DNA from: Ascoidea tarda (nom. inval.)
Taxonomy: Eukaryota > Ascomycota > Saccharomycetes > Ascoideales > Ascoideaceae
Assembly (NCBI GenBank): GCA_030560485.1
Contig: JAKTTS010000086.1
Coordinates: forward strand, 1-39,510
Direction: 5' to 3'
DNA length: 39,510 bases
The position numbers and the translations under genes are program-made. The notes under the pieces are model-generated. The model was given only the letters and a program-made list of their open reading frames with translations. It had not been told where the DNA came from and ran no database searches. Shown in pieces: positions 20,441-32,379 of the stretch. Every line of letters begins with the position of its first letter. Positions within the stretch are counted from its first letter, which is position 1.

Positions 20441-22800
20441 TCATTTTTGTCTTCTCAAAATTTTAAATTAATTGAGATTTGATTGAATTCTGAAAACAAA
20501 GCAAATGACGACTTTGATCTTGGTTTTGTTTTATTGTTTTTGTTTTAAATTCTTAATTAAAATTTACATTGTTTAAAAATCACTAGGTTTTGCAAATTTA
20601 AGCGGTCAATACCTGCGTATGAAGCAGGGCTAGAAATGCGTTTTACTACTACAAAAAAGATTTAATCAGTGATTTGTTGACAGTAACATTGCCACCCTTT
20701 TTTTTTGTGATTGCTACTTGCTATTTCTTGCCAGGGTATGGAAACCTACACATTTTATATTTAATGTTTTTTGCTGTTTGTTATTTTTTGTTTTTGGCCA
20801 CATTTTTTGATACAATGTAGGTTTAACTATGATCAATTTAATTTTTATTATTGGGTTCCAATATCATTATTTACCCAACAACCTAGCTGTAAAAACCGAT
20901 TGGTTCTTTTATGATTCATCACTAAAAGAATATTAAAAAAATCAAAATTAGTCGTAGTCAATACTTTAAAAGCAATACATATCTCAAAAATTGACTGCTA
21001 GTATCCAGAAGTTTTTATCTTTTCTTAAATAAGCTGAAAATTAAATAAATGTAACTTTAAAGTCTTGTAAGAAAAAATTAAGTTGAGAACAGTGTGAAAC
21101 ATCAATAACGGCAAAATGATTGAACATCAGACTGACATGATAATTTGAGCAAATAAGCAAAAATCAATTTAAAAACAATGACAAGCAAAATCCAAAAAAA
21201 AAATAAGTGTTTAATGACACATTTAATAAAAATAATAAATATATTATCTAAATTAAAACCAAGAATATCAAAAATGGATTCAAAAAATAACGGAGTAGAA
21301 GTTTTGTTAAAATGTATTGAAAGTTATTATATTTGTTGTAGTTATCCAATAATAAATGAAAATATATTCATCTGCTTTAATTTATATAAAAAAAAATTAT
21401 ACTGCAGTGTTATAAAAACAGAAACGTGAATGGAAAAGTAAAAGTAAAAAAAGGTGAAAAGTAAAAATTATTTATGTTTTTAGAAAAATTTTTTAATTTT
21501 AAAAAAGTACAACCTTGTTTTTACTGAACTTCTTTGCCCCATGAAATCTGTGATTATATGACTTGAATATGGGCAGATAACAGATGGCCGTTGTTCTAAT
21601 ATTGAACATCAAAGGTTACAATTAGGGCTGCTTAAGTCATTAAATGATGAAAAACTACAATAATGGGTTTGTTAATGCAGCTGATTAAAGTAAAAACTAA
21701 ATATAAATAAGATGATTAATTAATAAAAAGAGAGAAATAATTTAAATATTAGCGCAAAACGCAGAAAATTATAATACTTTCTCACTTCTTTTCAATTTGA
21801 ATTTTTTTTTGCATTGATCCAAATAAGATCTGTAATAAACTAATTAAAAAAAATCTGGTTGTATCAGCAATTTCAGTCATCACATCAATACTAATAAAAT
21901 TTTAATTAACCCAATCAAGTTTCATATTTTTCTTTCAAGAATGTTTTCAGGCAAATGTTATTTTACATTAATATTTTTTGTTATCTATAGCAAAATCTTT
22001 TTAGTCAATAATGTAAAAGCTAATAACTTGAAACCACCAAAGTTGATACAACTTGTCTCAAAATTGATTTTTTTAAAAAAATTATTCAAGTTTAACATGG
22101 AGTTCGCCCACTTGGCGATTGCAGCAAATTCAATTTTTGTAGTTGATGAAATCAGTCAAATTTGTTTTATTCAATTTCATTTGATGAGGGTTTTGCTGAT
22201 ATACGTAAAACTAAAAAACGGATAATGACGGTCTTGCAAATCTGCGGCAAAATCACAATATGAAAAGTTAGAAAAAAAGAACAAGCTCTAAATACAATAG
22301 TAATAAATCTTAGCGGTTTGTCTTGTCACAATATCGGAAAGTTTTAAATTTCATTCTTTGTATATTTGGCGAATATTTAGAAATACTTTTTTTGGGTTTT
22401 CAGTGGCTATACGAAAATTTCATGGCACACTAAAAAATATTTAATTCATGTTCTAACGAAATATTTTTTATTCAATGAAATTTGCAAATTTAACATGTAT
22501 TCTTAAAATATTCTCCAAAAACAATAAACAACAAAGCATTTACTTGAATAGATGATTTTCATCATTAATTGAACATATAGTTGTTTAATTGGTTACATTA
22601 CATATGTGAAAGTATGAGAATGTTAATTGATACCTAAGATGATCACAACCAGCTGAAATTGGTTCTTCACTAATCATATTAATTATATTAAAATACATCT
22701 GGTTTTTAATTGATTTTATTGTTTGAAAAATTATTTATAGATATATTAAATTAAATGGTCATAAATCAATTAAATTGTTAAAAAAAATTAAAGTGCATTA
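20440..22800. other. Spacer with unplaced coding-like pieces
   Basis: No known family recognised. Open frames at 21178-21429 (+, 83 codons, K/I-rich, starting MTSKIQKKNKC) and 21941-22225 (+, 94 codons) are the longest. The second shares DNA with an adjoining frame reading ISFDEGFADIRKTKKRIMTV at about 22168-22240, which is charged and protein-like. These could be worn gag or unrelated genes. The element C 3' LTR would be expected just after 20440 but was not identified. Confidence 0.2.
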
Positions 22801-22803
22801 AAG

Positions 22804-22965
22804 TGCATAGTGAAAAAGAATGACTTCTTAGTTGTAGAGAATAAATGAAGTCTGGAAATAAAAGGAAAAAATGGTGTAGCGACTGATGAAGTACCGCTTA
22901 GCGATATTGAAATAATTATTATAAACGGCAAATCTGATTGCTTTGGTATAAATGGTGAAAAATAG
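22804..22965 (+). pseudogene. Coding remnant resembling Cas1 N-terminal part
   Basis: About 53 plus-strand codons, interrupted once by TGA near 22846. They contain KNDFLVVENK, then SLEIKGKNGVATDEVPLSDI and EIIIINGKS. The string VPLSDI(x)III sits in the N-terminal beta domain of type II CRISPR Cas1 proteins, where a (L)(V/I)(V)......(V)PLSDI..(I)(I) pattern is familiar, and the spacing from LVVENK fits. Against this, no Cas9, Cas2, repeat-spacer array or Cas1 catalytic region (E, H, D further on) was seen, and the surroundings are eukaryotic retrotransposon fossils. It may be chance or an unrelated protein. The minus-strand frame 22788-22970 is its shadow. Confidence 0.25.
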
Positions 22966-23835
22966 AACATTAAGATAAATTTGGTACTTAGTGTGGCACA
23001 GTTACATTTTTATTTTGACATTTAATAGCTACTTTTATCAATAAATCATGAAGTTTTTTACGGATATTATTTTCCAGTTCAAAGATTATTTGATTTAATA
23101 TTTTTTGTAAATATCCAACTGGAAAATTCAATCAATTTTTGGTTATACTAGTATATTATTTAACACATTCACACACAAATGAATTTAATGTTGTTCTCAA
23201 CATCAAATATAATCTCATTCAAAGGTTTTCACATCATCTATTTTTACTGCTTTAAAATATTATATCACAAGTCTCTGTGAGAAAATGTCATTTCAAATCT
23301 TTCAATTTAAATTCAAATTGTGGGCTTCTACTTTTGACATTGAATTGCTAATTCCTTTTTTTTGAAATGCAGTATTTTCCGATATTTATTAACCTCATAT
23401 GACTATAAGTTTAAAACCTATATTTGATATGTAAAAATTGATTTCCTTTATGATTATTTTTTTGGTTTTTTTTTTTAATTTTTGATGAAATTGATTTGAA
23501 TAATTTGAATGTGATTTTTTTAGATATTACAATTTTTTTTCAACTTGTGGTAAATATGGTTTTTATTGACATATAAAGTAGTTTACATAAGAAATTCTAA
23601 TAATTAATTTTTTCATATTCTTCTAAAGTATATAATTTAAGCAATATTTGCATTGTCAATCATTGCTTTTCACAATGGTGATATCCGTATAACATGAAAA
23701 AATATTTTCAAAGATATAAAACCCAAAATTTTGTTCATCAAATTCCTTGAGGTCAATTATTTTATTTGACCGGCTCAATGGCCGTTATTTAAAAGTTGTT
23801 TTGACAATAAATTGCACAATTTGTTTATGCTATGA
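22966..23835. other. AT-rich spacer, nothing recognised
   Basis: Long T runs (near 23460-23540) and no stop-free stretch with a convincing translation. I looked for a repeat-spacer array next to the Cas1-like piece and saw none. Confidence 0.4.
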
Positions 23836-23837
23836 AA

Positions 23838-24200
23838 AACAATCTAAAAATGGTTTATCTTGCCATTATTTCTAATGATGCTGGTAGAAAAATTGCCACC
23901 ATTTGTAATCCCTGAATTAAAATCAGATTCTCATCAAATCCAATTAAAAATTTTAGCGATGACAACGGGGTTTAAATGGGGTTTTAGAATAAGTCAAAAA
24001 TTTTGGATTTTATAACATTTTGAATTAACAAATTTATTGAAATAGTTATTATAACAATCAAATGTTGGAATCATTGTTAAAAATTTCAACAAGAGCGTCA
24101 ACGATATTTTTCCCCATTATGCTGGAATCATATCAACTGGTTGTTATTTTGGTACACTTAAATTTAAAAATACAAATCTTTTTAAGTCTTTTAAAAAAAA
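23838..24200 (+). pseudogene. Possible copia integrase core remnant
   Basis: Around 23948-23990 the plus strand reads PIKNFSDDNGV. This fits the second catalytic block of copia integrase (.IK.(L/I)RSDNG.E), with the catalytic D readable. Upstream, MVYLAIISNDAGRKIATICN may be the preceding strand-helix part but is not clearly matched. Downstream to 24200 the translations (for example NFNKSVNDIFPHYAGI) are protein-like without a motif. No RT follows. A short, worn piece; low certainty. Confidence 0.35.
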
Positions 24201-25590
24201 TAGATTAACTGGTAACCGTTTTAGAACCACTGATATAATAATGTCATGCTTTTTTAAATATATTTATAAATACAGCATTTGACAACATATTTCAATTTTT
24301 TTTTTATTGTTTCAGTATTTTGATAAACTATTTAGTGCCGCAATTATTTATTTTATTTATTGCTTCTCAGCGCTTTAATTTTTTTTATTATCTGAACAAT
24401 TATACGGGCCTTCAATATTCAAGGACCTTGACATCCATATATTTATTAAAGTGATGGTTTTTATTAAATCTAAAGTCTACAATTATGTGACTTTATTTCA
24501 ATGATAATTTCACACGTATAAGAATGTAACAGTTTTTAGCGCACAAAAATTTTAATTTTATTGGAAGTGGTTTTATTTGCGAAAACACATAATTAAGTTT
24601 TATTATTCATTCTTTTTCAGTTTTCTTTGATTATTTTTTTTTGACTGTTTAACCAACTCAGAATACTTCAATATTATTTTTATATAGTGCATATAAATGT
24701 TTGACTGAGTAAATAAAACTGTTGAAATAATTTTTTGTCACATTTTAATTTAATTTTTCTTGACCTATGGTTTTAACTCAATTTTATTATTTTAATCTTT
24801 ATATTTGATTACACATTTGTCTTTCTTGTTTTTTTACCACTTTTGTGAATTTTTTTTATCCTGGTTTTTACTTCTATTTTTTTTAATTTTATCACCCTCT
24901 TGCTGCTTAGAGTAATTTTTTTATCTGATTTGTATTTTTTCTGTTTTTATTGATGATTACTTATGCCATTAGCTCTGGCGAATTTAATGAAATTGTGAAA
25001 ACATCATTACTTCTTTTAGACATGTTTGGAGAAATGAAGTATGAAACCGAAAACTGCTAGACAAGCTTGATCAAAATCTCTGCGTTTACTTTATTTTTTG
25101 CAGTGAAACACTAATGTTTAAAAATCTATTCATATCGTAATGCTGAAACTATCAATTGGCCGCAAAGACTGTTTACAATGCTATTACTGGTTTAATAAAG
25201 CCCTGATTCTAAGAAATATTTTTTAATGACTATCAAGCTGACTATAATGGAGTTCTGTTATTTCTCGTTTGAGCAGTAATTTTGAGATTTGGCCAAGAGT
25301 TTGCACAGTCTACTTAGTGAAAAATTTTTTTACTTAATATTAAACCGATTGCGGTTGACCAAAAAATTTTCCAAAATCAATTTTAATCACTACATCATCG
25401 TTTCCATGAATTGATCAGTATTGCTTCATTTGATGCATGAATTGTTTTAACTGATTGTCTGGTTTTGTTTAGGTAAAAAGTCTTGATGTTAATTTTAAGC
25501 CTAAAGTGAACATTAAAAATAAATCAAATCCTTTTTATTTGGGGGTTTTAAAAATAATAAAACAAATATAGGAAATGCATCAATAAATTT
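24200..25590. other. Spacer with unplaced coding-like pieces
   Basis: T-rich until about 24950, then several short protein-like stretches on the plus strand. One is near 24965-25057 (EFNEIVKTSLLLLDMFGEMK) and another near 25135-25210. On the minus strand, 25340-25450 gives DNQLKQFMHQMKQY and HGNDDVVIKIDFGKFFG. None could be tied to a family. They may be worn retrotransposon parts. Confidence 0.2.
25538..25558. repeat. 21-base repeat, copy 2
   Basis: Second copy of the 21-base string with core gggggttttaaaaataat (first copy 18646-18666, same orientation). Here too one plus-strand frame reads GGFKNN. Sequence on either side does not look alike beyond a few bases, so the pair may mark two worn copies of one older sequence. 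Confidence 0.5.
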
Positions 25591-25593
25591 ATT

Positions 25594-25698
25594 AATGAAA
25601 CTCAATTTCTTATTTTTTATGTCAAAGTTGATGAATCCTCGAAAAAAACATTTTTTGTGATGGCAAATTTTAGAGGTCTCTGCAGCAAAAATAGTCCA
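25594..25698 (+). other. Coding-like stretch, perhaps RT palm
   Basis: About 35 stop-free codons reading NETQFLIFYVKVDESSKKTF and then FVMANFRGLCSKN. The order hydrophobic strand, YV(D), acidic, SSKK, helix resembles the copia block (L).(I)(Y)VDD.(L)(I)..(S)..(K).......L. However, the double aspartate is not there and no neighbouring RT block was found. Listed with low confidence. Confidence 0.2.
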
Positions 25699-25699
25699 T

Positions 25700-28470
25700 A
25701 ATTTTTCATGTGTTACCAGCTAAAACAATTGAAATTTCAACAATTTTGAGTGGCTAAATATTTTTTAGAAACTGAATTGATCCGAATAGATGATGTTAAA
25801 AATACAAAGGCTTAATTTCAAGAGCTCTGAAAGCTAGAGCATTGTATTTTAAATGAAGCTAGTGTCGTAGATCGTGTTTGTGTTTTAGAATGTCTGAAAA
25901 TTCTTTTTAAGATCTCATTTTTTTTGGCTGATTAGGTCTAATATGAAAAAAAGATATTTGTGATCAAATTCTCTCATCATTTTTTGACTGCTGATTTCAC
26001 GGAAATGTATTGAATCATTCTTTGACACAGCTGATATTGTTTTTGAAAGAGTTCAGATAAAACTCACCTGGAAAATAATATTTTCGTTTTAAATAAACAC
26101 TAAATCTTTCATTTTAACTTTCACGACGGCGACGGAATTGAGGTTACCATCGCCAATTTTTTTTGGGTTTTAACTTTTGGCAAAATACGAGCTTTATCCA
26201 AAAAGTAAATGGTAGTGCTACTTTTACTATCAAGCGCAATAATTAATTTAACAAGGTTTACTCAGGAAATGTCAAGTTTTTCTGATAGTACTAAAAATAT
26301 TGTTGTGCATCATCAATTTAGCCGAAATAATATAATGTTGAAATTAATTACGAAAAAATTTACATTTATAAATGGATCCTAAGTAATTTGTTCCCTCGAA
26401 TGTTATATTATCTTTTTGATTTTTTTTTTTAAAATTGCTAAAAAGCATTTCTTTTTTTTGGAGGAATGTAATTTTTTATCTCCAGATATTTCGGAACAAC
26501 AAATCACGCATAGACAATTTTCAAAGAGACAACTCAACGCTAGTGGATACGAAAATTGCATTCACTTCTTTATGAGCTAAAAGTTAAATGACTGACGGCC
26601 CGGCGCTTGTGTTACGAACAAAACAATTTTGTAGAACCAGCAAAATTCAAATGTTTGAGGTTAGAGAAATAATCTGTAATAATATAAATGTTCTCAGTTA
26701 TGAATGTTATGGATTAAAAATTTTAGTTGACAATTCAAAAGATCTATTTTCTCAAGATGTTTGGCACCAATATAAATTCTTTGAAAAACTTTAGAAATAC
26801 CTAAAAGTTTTCAAGAACTTGCTTTTTTTTACAAAAAATTATTTTACTTCTTTTGGTGCTGAGGATAAATATAATATACTCATCATCATTTGTTTATGCA
26901 ATAAAAGTTATATTAATTTTCAGGTTTTTGCTTCTGATCTATCATAGCAGAACGAATTTGCCGAAACTTGAAAAAAAAAAATTCAGAAAAAACTCAGGTC
27001 AATTTTCATTGACTTCAATACTTTGCAATAACATCAAAATTTTGTTTTTCATTATTTTTAGTTCATCAATTAGCATTTTCTCAAAACCGTGAGCACCTAA
27101 TTGCATCAAAAAATTTCAAAAAATTGAAAACAACTGTCTTCACTGACTATTATTTTGGATGTTTTCTTTCCACTTTCAGTCATGATACCGGACTTAATAT
27201 TCTTAAAAACCCATTAGTGGTGTTTTTATATTGTACTAAAAACATTTTTGTTGCAACTGTATTTTAAATAGTGTCCGCCGAAGTGCTAGTGGCCATTCAT
27301 TCACTGGTATGGGCGGTGGGTTCTCTTTGGACTTTTTTTTTTGAAATAAATTTATGTCAAATAAATTGATACCTGGAGATGGTGACACTAAAATTTTCAA
27401 TAAATTTAAAGTAGATAATTATTTCTTTTCAAACCCTACAGATGTCATGATTAATGTTCATGATGATACCACCAAGAATGTTGATTTAGATGTAAATAAA
27501 AATAATCTAAATAGTAATGTTACCAGCAAAGTGTGGAAAAAAATTAGAGCAAAATGACCTGCATAAAAAATAAAAAAAATATTAAAACAACGAATAGGAC
27601 ATCACAATTGAATACAAATCATAAATGATATAAATATTTAAAGATCAATCCAAACGGTATTTCAGTGAGTGAATATTTAAATTTTAATAAAAAGTTATTA
27701 AACGACTCATTTCATTGAATTAAAAACTGTTAATGGTTATGCCATTTTAATGGAAAGATAGTTTTCCCATTATGAGGTGCCCAAAAAAAAGAGAACCACA
27801 ATAAAATTTTAGTGGGCTGGCCAATTGCAATTATTCATTGTTTATAACAGAGTGTTAATATTGTCAAAATGTTAAAAACTGTGAAAAGTAGACCGCATTG
27901 TTTTGGAGATGGCTCAAAAATAATAAAGATAATTAGAGCTAAATCACTAATAGCACTGTAATTAAATTTGTTATTTTTTAAAAATAAGAACATAAACAAT
28001 AAAAAAAGGGGCGAAACACGTTGAATTTATACAATAAGTAGATCTTGAAATCATGTCTATTGTAATCAAATGAGATTCACAGTTAATGTGCCTATCTGTG
28101 ATTCTAGTTTTGCATCACGGGTCAACACTTTTCTTTATTTGTTAGCTGCATATCTAGTTTTACAAAGCCTGGGCGTACAATTTGTTTGGCCGCGCAATAT
28201 TTGCTCACTCACAAATTTTTGCACTCACAATAAAACCCTATAAATAGAAAATAAAAACAGATATTTCAATGAAAAAAGAACATTGTCCATAAAAGATGTC
28301 AGGATTAACTTAAACTCATTGGACCATAAATGATTAATGAAATTTATTGTGAATTTCACCATTTTGGATATTATGCGTGAAACAACAATCAAGCGTGTCA
28401 TATTGCTAAAAATGACAGTTGAGTCATGATTGGATAAATCAACTTTATAACTGATTCTTTTTTGAATACA
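25700..28470. other. Spacer with two small open frames
   Basis: Two plus-strand frames start with ATG and look protein-like. The first, 26588-26794 (68 codons), includes ALVLRTKQFCRTSKIQMFEV. The second, 27354-27557 (67 codons), is polar and rich in N, D, K and V (MSNKLIPGDGDTKIFNKFKV, then VHDDTTKNVDLDVNKNN). The second could be a worn linker between copia integrase and RT, which is often acidic and low in complexity, but nothing next to it supports that. The rest is AT-rich without a recognisable gene. Confidence 0.2.
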
Positions 28471-28476
28471 ATAATA

Positions 28477-28900
28477 TTAGATGGATATCTTTTTAAAATC
28501 TCTACTACTATTTAGGTTGTTAGCGAATAAAACAGCAGAGTTATTATGGCAATATGAAATTGGCTTCATCTTTGTTAAATCAATATCAATATATATTTGT
28601 GTGATGAAAACGTTGTTTTGAATGTCCTCAGTGAGAACAGTATATTCTGTTTTGGTACCAGCTAGGAGACCAAAATACTTTTTTTGAACAGCATTTAACT
28701 GGTCCTCCACTAGTAAAATCTATATTACCACAAACTAATTTTTTGTTTAAAATATCATTGGCATCATTAACGTCACCATGGCGACTTAGATTAAGTGCTC
28801 CATTGTCACCATTTGCAATTGTCATTTTGTCTGCTTTCAAATATGTTAGAAGTGGCTTGGCAACATTAAAATGAAACTCATCATGCGTCTCTGAATATCA
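28477..28900 (-). pseudogene. Element D RNase H C-terminal remnant
   Basis: C-terminal pol region. KMTIANGDNGALNLSRHGDV fits (I)...(D)N.(G/S)A(L/I).L(S/A)....(V), the part before the KHI(D)..YHF block. In an adjoining stretch MEDQLNAVQKKYFGLL fits the pol end ((S)T(E/K)(D/E)QLAD(I/V)(L/F)TK.L). The open frames at 28477-28710 and 28628-28840 on this strand are both parts of this remnant rather than separate genes. Confidence 0.6.
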
Positions 28901-29069
28901 ATCATAAAATGCAAATGAAAAATCATATTTTCAACCGAAGGAAAGCAGCTGAAAATATTATAATTTCAAAACTGAGCAATATAGTGTAAGGATAATTTAA
29001 AGCTAGTGTTTTGATTTGCTGACACATAAAATTGTTTTAGGGGTTCGAAGTAATTGTTCTTGAAATTTT

Positions 29070-29760
29070 CGGCGACACATTCAGATGAAAATAGTTATGA
29101 TTTGCCGAAAAATGCATCTATTACAGTTTTGATACGATGCTTGCAATGGAAAAGATCAATGTAAAATTTTTCTTTTTGTTTTGTCCCAGATTTTTTATTT
29201 TCAGCCGACAACATAAAACATTTTTAACGTTCAAAATATAACTATCTCATAAATGACAGATAATAAAATCATCAACAGATATTTTTAAAAACCAATCTTT
29301 ATTCCGTTTTTTCTTACCTTCATCTCACTCCACAGAATTGAATCAGAGAACTTATTTTTTGGGCATAATTTGTTTGATGCCAGCGCGGAAATATTTTCAA
29401 GCATCTTTCAACACCATTAGAACAAAACCTATTAGATCCATAAAATAATTTGTTTAAGTTGCAAACCGTATATGTGTGGAGATCATCAAGATGAATTTGG
29501 AGTGTTTAATCAAAAGATTTAAATTATAATTTACATCACAAAAAAAGTAGTGGCGTTGATTTCATAACAGCATAACCTTTTTATGTGGCACCAACAAAAT
29601 GTATTTTAACATTTTTTTAACGATTACGCGAATTGAAGGCTTGTTCATACTAAAAAAATCGAGGAAATCTGCACCACGAGGCAATTTTCATTGGGGGATT
29701 TAACTGCCAAATTGGACCAATTTTTATGATAAATACCATTTTAGATAAACAGCCTTTTTT
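29070..29760 (-). pseudogene. Element D RT remnant
   Basis: Three RT blocks in order. YEQAFNSRNR followed by KNVKIHFVGAT and KGYAVMKST fits (D)YE.(T/A)F(S/A)PV.R...(I)(R)...(A).A...(G)(W/Y)....MDV.TAFL. TVCNLNKLFYGSNR fits (V)C.L.K(S/A)(L/I)YGLKQ(A/S)(P/S)R. KFYIDLFHCKHRIKTVIDAF fits the palm block (L)YVDD(L)(L)(I)......(I)..(F). The DD of the palm is not intact. The sequence EPLKQFYVSANQN after it fits the LG.(L)K(Y)FLG segment. Confidence 0.6.
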
Positions 29761-30671
29761 TCATGAACAAGATCAAACGACGAATAAGAGTTGAATTTTT
29801 GAGATCAGCGAAATCTTTTAGACAATCAACATTTTATTTCCAATTGTTAATAATATATTCGTTTGCTGCAGCGGCAACAAATATCCTCAAAAAGAAAAAC
29901 AAACCATAGTGAAATTTTGTTGGTTTTCTCATTTTATACAGGTACCAATTTGCAATCTTATGAAAATAATCATTTTTTTGTGGCTAGGGGTTTTTTCTTT
30001 TTTAGTTACCCTAAAAACTCGTCCACAGGCTTTATTTTATCAGCGACTTTGTTTATTTAATTATCTTATATGGTGGCAGTATGATTTCGTTCAAGATTTT
30101 TTTCCGGATGTTTTTCTTAATTTTCATAAATTATCGCACTATTCTTGTTATCACTGTTCAATCACATATCAATAAACAATACATTTTTTTCAATCGAATT
30201 TTCATAATGGAGGTTGTAACTAGTCTCTGGGCTACAATTATGAATTCTATCTCTGTAGTTCCATATTAAAGTAAAATCATATTAGCAATTAGTCTGGTAA
30301 CAATTAAACGAGTAGTTAACTGGTTATTTTAAATGAAGATCGAGATGGTTCAAAACGAAACTGAGAGAGAATTAAAAGAACTAAACTAAAGTTACGAATC
30401 TAGCTACTGTAGGTCATGCACAGTTCATTTTGACCATCAGAATCAGCAGATAACAAATGTATGATTTTGCATACCTAAAAGAAAAGCTATAAAAAAATTG
30501 AAAATGACGCAATACAACACATGAAATGAGGTTTGGCAAAACCACTATCAGCAAATTAAATTATTTAAAATGTATCTTTTGCCAGTCCATAAAACGGTGA
30601 AATGAAACTAATAAGAATATCTACGCAATTCATAGATTTTTCTCAGCATTCATCAAAAACTTTACCCTTCA

Positions 30672-30854
30672 TTAACAAAAGTCCCGCTTGAGAGTACTGT
30701 GGGGGTTTTCGTCTTTAGCCAATGCATTTAGATCTGACTGATAAAACTCTGATTTTTTGAGCTTCTTACCATTATTGATGTAGAAAACGGTGGCTCGTTT
30801 TATTTGAAAATTATTCTCGGACGTCACTGCAATCATTTTGGTGCCAAATGACAA
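30672..30854 (-). pseudogene. Element D integrase tail remnant
   Basis: A 60-codon open frame on the strand of element D. FGTKMIAVTSENNF fits the (V)FG(S/T)(K/E)....(V)....(N)(K/R)..(K)(F/L) region after the integrase core. The remainder (YINNGKKLKKSEFYQSDLN) is loosely like the GY.....(K)(A)YR(L) part. It lies between the integrase core and RT of element D, exactly where the tail is expected. That position is the main support. Confidence 0.4.
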
Positions 30855-31249
30855 AGAAAAATTTTTTATCGGATATATTTATTGTCGAGCGACCAAAAAA
30901 AAATTTTCAAATACAGTTCCTTTCACAAGCCTAAAAGTGTTATCAAGCATAGTCAAATAATAATTTTGATTTATAAAAATTCTTTGCAGAGATTAAACAA
31001 AATATGTTTAAATTTATTTGTTAGAAAATTTTTTTTCACGACATAGTTGACATTTTAATAATCAGGTTTTTTAAATTAGCTTCAAAAAAAGCATTGCATT
31101 GTGAATCAACATCTATGGTGACATCATATATTTTTACATTTTGAAACAAACAAAATGTTTTTCATTCATTAAAATGATTTGAAAAAGTTACAGGAAAAAT
31201 AATTGTAGAATTTCAATAAAAGAGAATTGAGAAAAATAACTAGTGTTTT

Positions 31250-31830
31250 TGCTTCCAACAAAATATTTTTTATCAAAAATATTCTCATTGGCAAATGTGA
31301 ATTAGGTGCCGTATTTAATTGAATCAAGCATATATGTCAAATTTGCTTCTGCTAGATCAAAAAGACCGACTAAAAATTATCCCATTGTGAATTCGCACAG
31401 ATCGAATTGCCATAACTGCAACTTTTGAATTTCTAACAGCGGTTCTTTTAGATGCTTCTTGTGCGTGGTCAACAGACCAGTCTTGCCTAACGCATATATT
31501 TTAAAACCCACAACATTAGCAATATATTCTTGCAGAATCAAAAATCTCGTTTCCATTTGTACCTGGGGACCAATCATCAAGTATATGTAAACTTTTCAAT
31601 TTCATATTATATATCGATTGAACTAAAGAAAAAATATTTAAAGATTCTTTTTGTTTTTGAATGAAAATTGTAGCAGATTTATTTTTTCTCTTCTTTTGCG
31701 TGTCTGTGTTAACTTACCAGCAAGGAGCCAAAGCAGGAGAGCCAGAAATGACCGGCGCAATGGCTATTTTAAAACTACTAAATATATCATCACCACCATC
31801 GCTTACTGATATTTAAGCATCGGATAATGT
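31250..31830 (-). pseudogene. Element D integrase core remnant
   Basis: IQKQKESLNIF (about 31640) fits (L)K.K.E.L..(F)..(F), the helix before the DNG block. LQEYIANVVGFKIYALGKTG fits .(F)..(Y/W)(V/A)EN..G.KI..LR(T/S)DNG, then LLEIQKLQLWQFDLCEFTMG covers the (F)L...GI.H..(T)...(T)P(Q/E)(Q)NG region. Finally LVGLFDLAEANLTYMLDS fits (R).LV...(R)(A/S)(M)L.(D/S). At the upstream end IAPVISGSPALAPCW sits where (H)(T)D(V)CGP(I)...(I)(G)G(S)(K)(Y) is expected, with a poor match. The catalytic residues are mostly lost. Confidence 0.5.
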
Positions 31831-32379
31831 AATTCATTTTCAGTTTTCAAATTATTTTCGATTTATTGATTTATTGTTAATTTCATATTTGGGGAACCCA
31901 TAAATCAAAAGCGGAGCCTGATCTTTGATGCAAGCTAAATATAAACAGCCAAATCATACATGATGAATCTGATGTAGAATTTTTCACTGCCTATAGCATC
32001 TTCTGGTAATGACTGGTTAAAGGACGGGACATCAAAACTGTGGTTTCAACACGAATATTTCAAGAGATCATTTCAAAAAAAAAAAAATATTACTGTTTAA
32101 AGTCATTTTGGCCGTTTTATAAACTATGTCCAGTCCCGCAAATTCCAAATTTCAACAGATTGACGTCTTACAGATAGAACTTTGCGGAATAATAATTTTC
32201 CCAACATTGATTTTATTTGTGAAAACAATACCAGACGTATATATAGTGGATTCAAAAACCAATACTGGTTGAGATTAAAACCAAAGATTGATACCCGAAT
32301 TGTAAAAATAGTAGCATCGCCCATATTCTGTTATTCAAGTCGGCGAACACTGGCAGTTTGCCTTGTAATCTGTTGAAAA

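Noticed and set aside
22255-23800. CRISPR array beside the Cas1-like stretch
   Set aside because: No regularly spaced direct repeat of 25-40 bases was seen.
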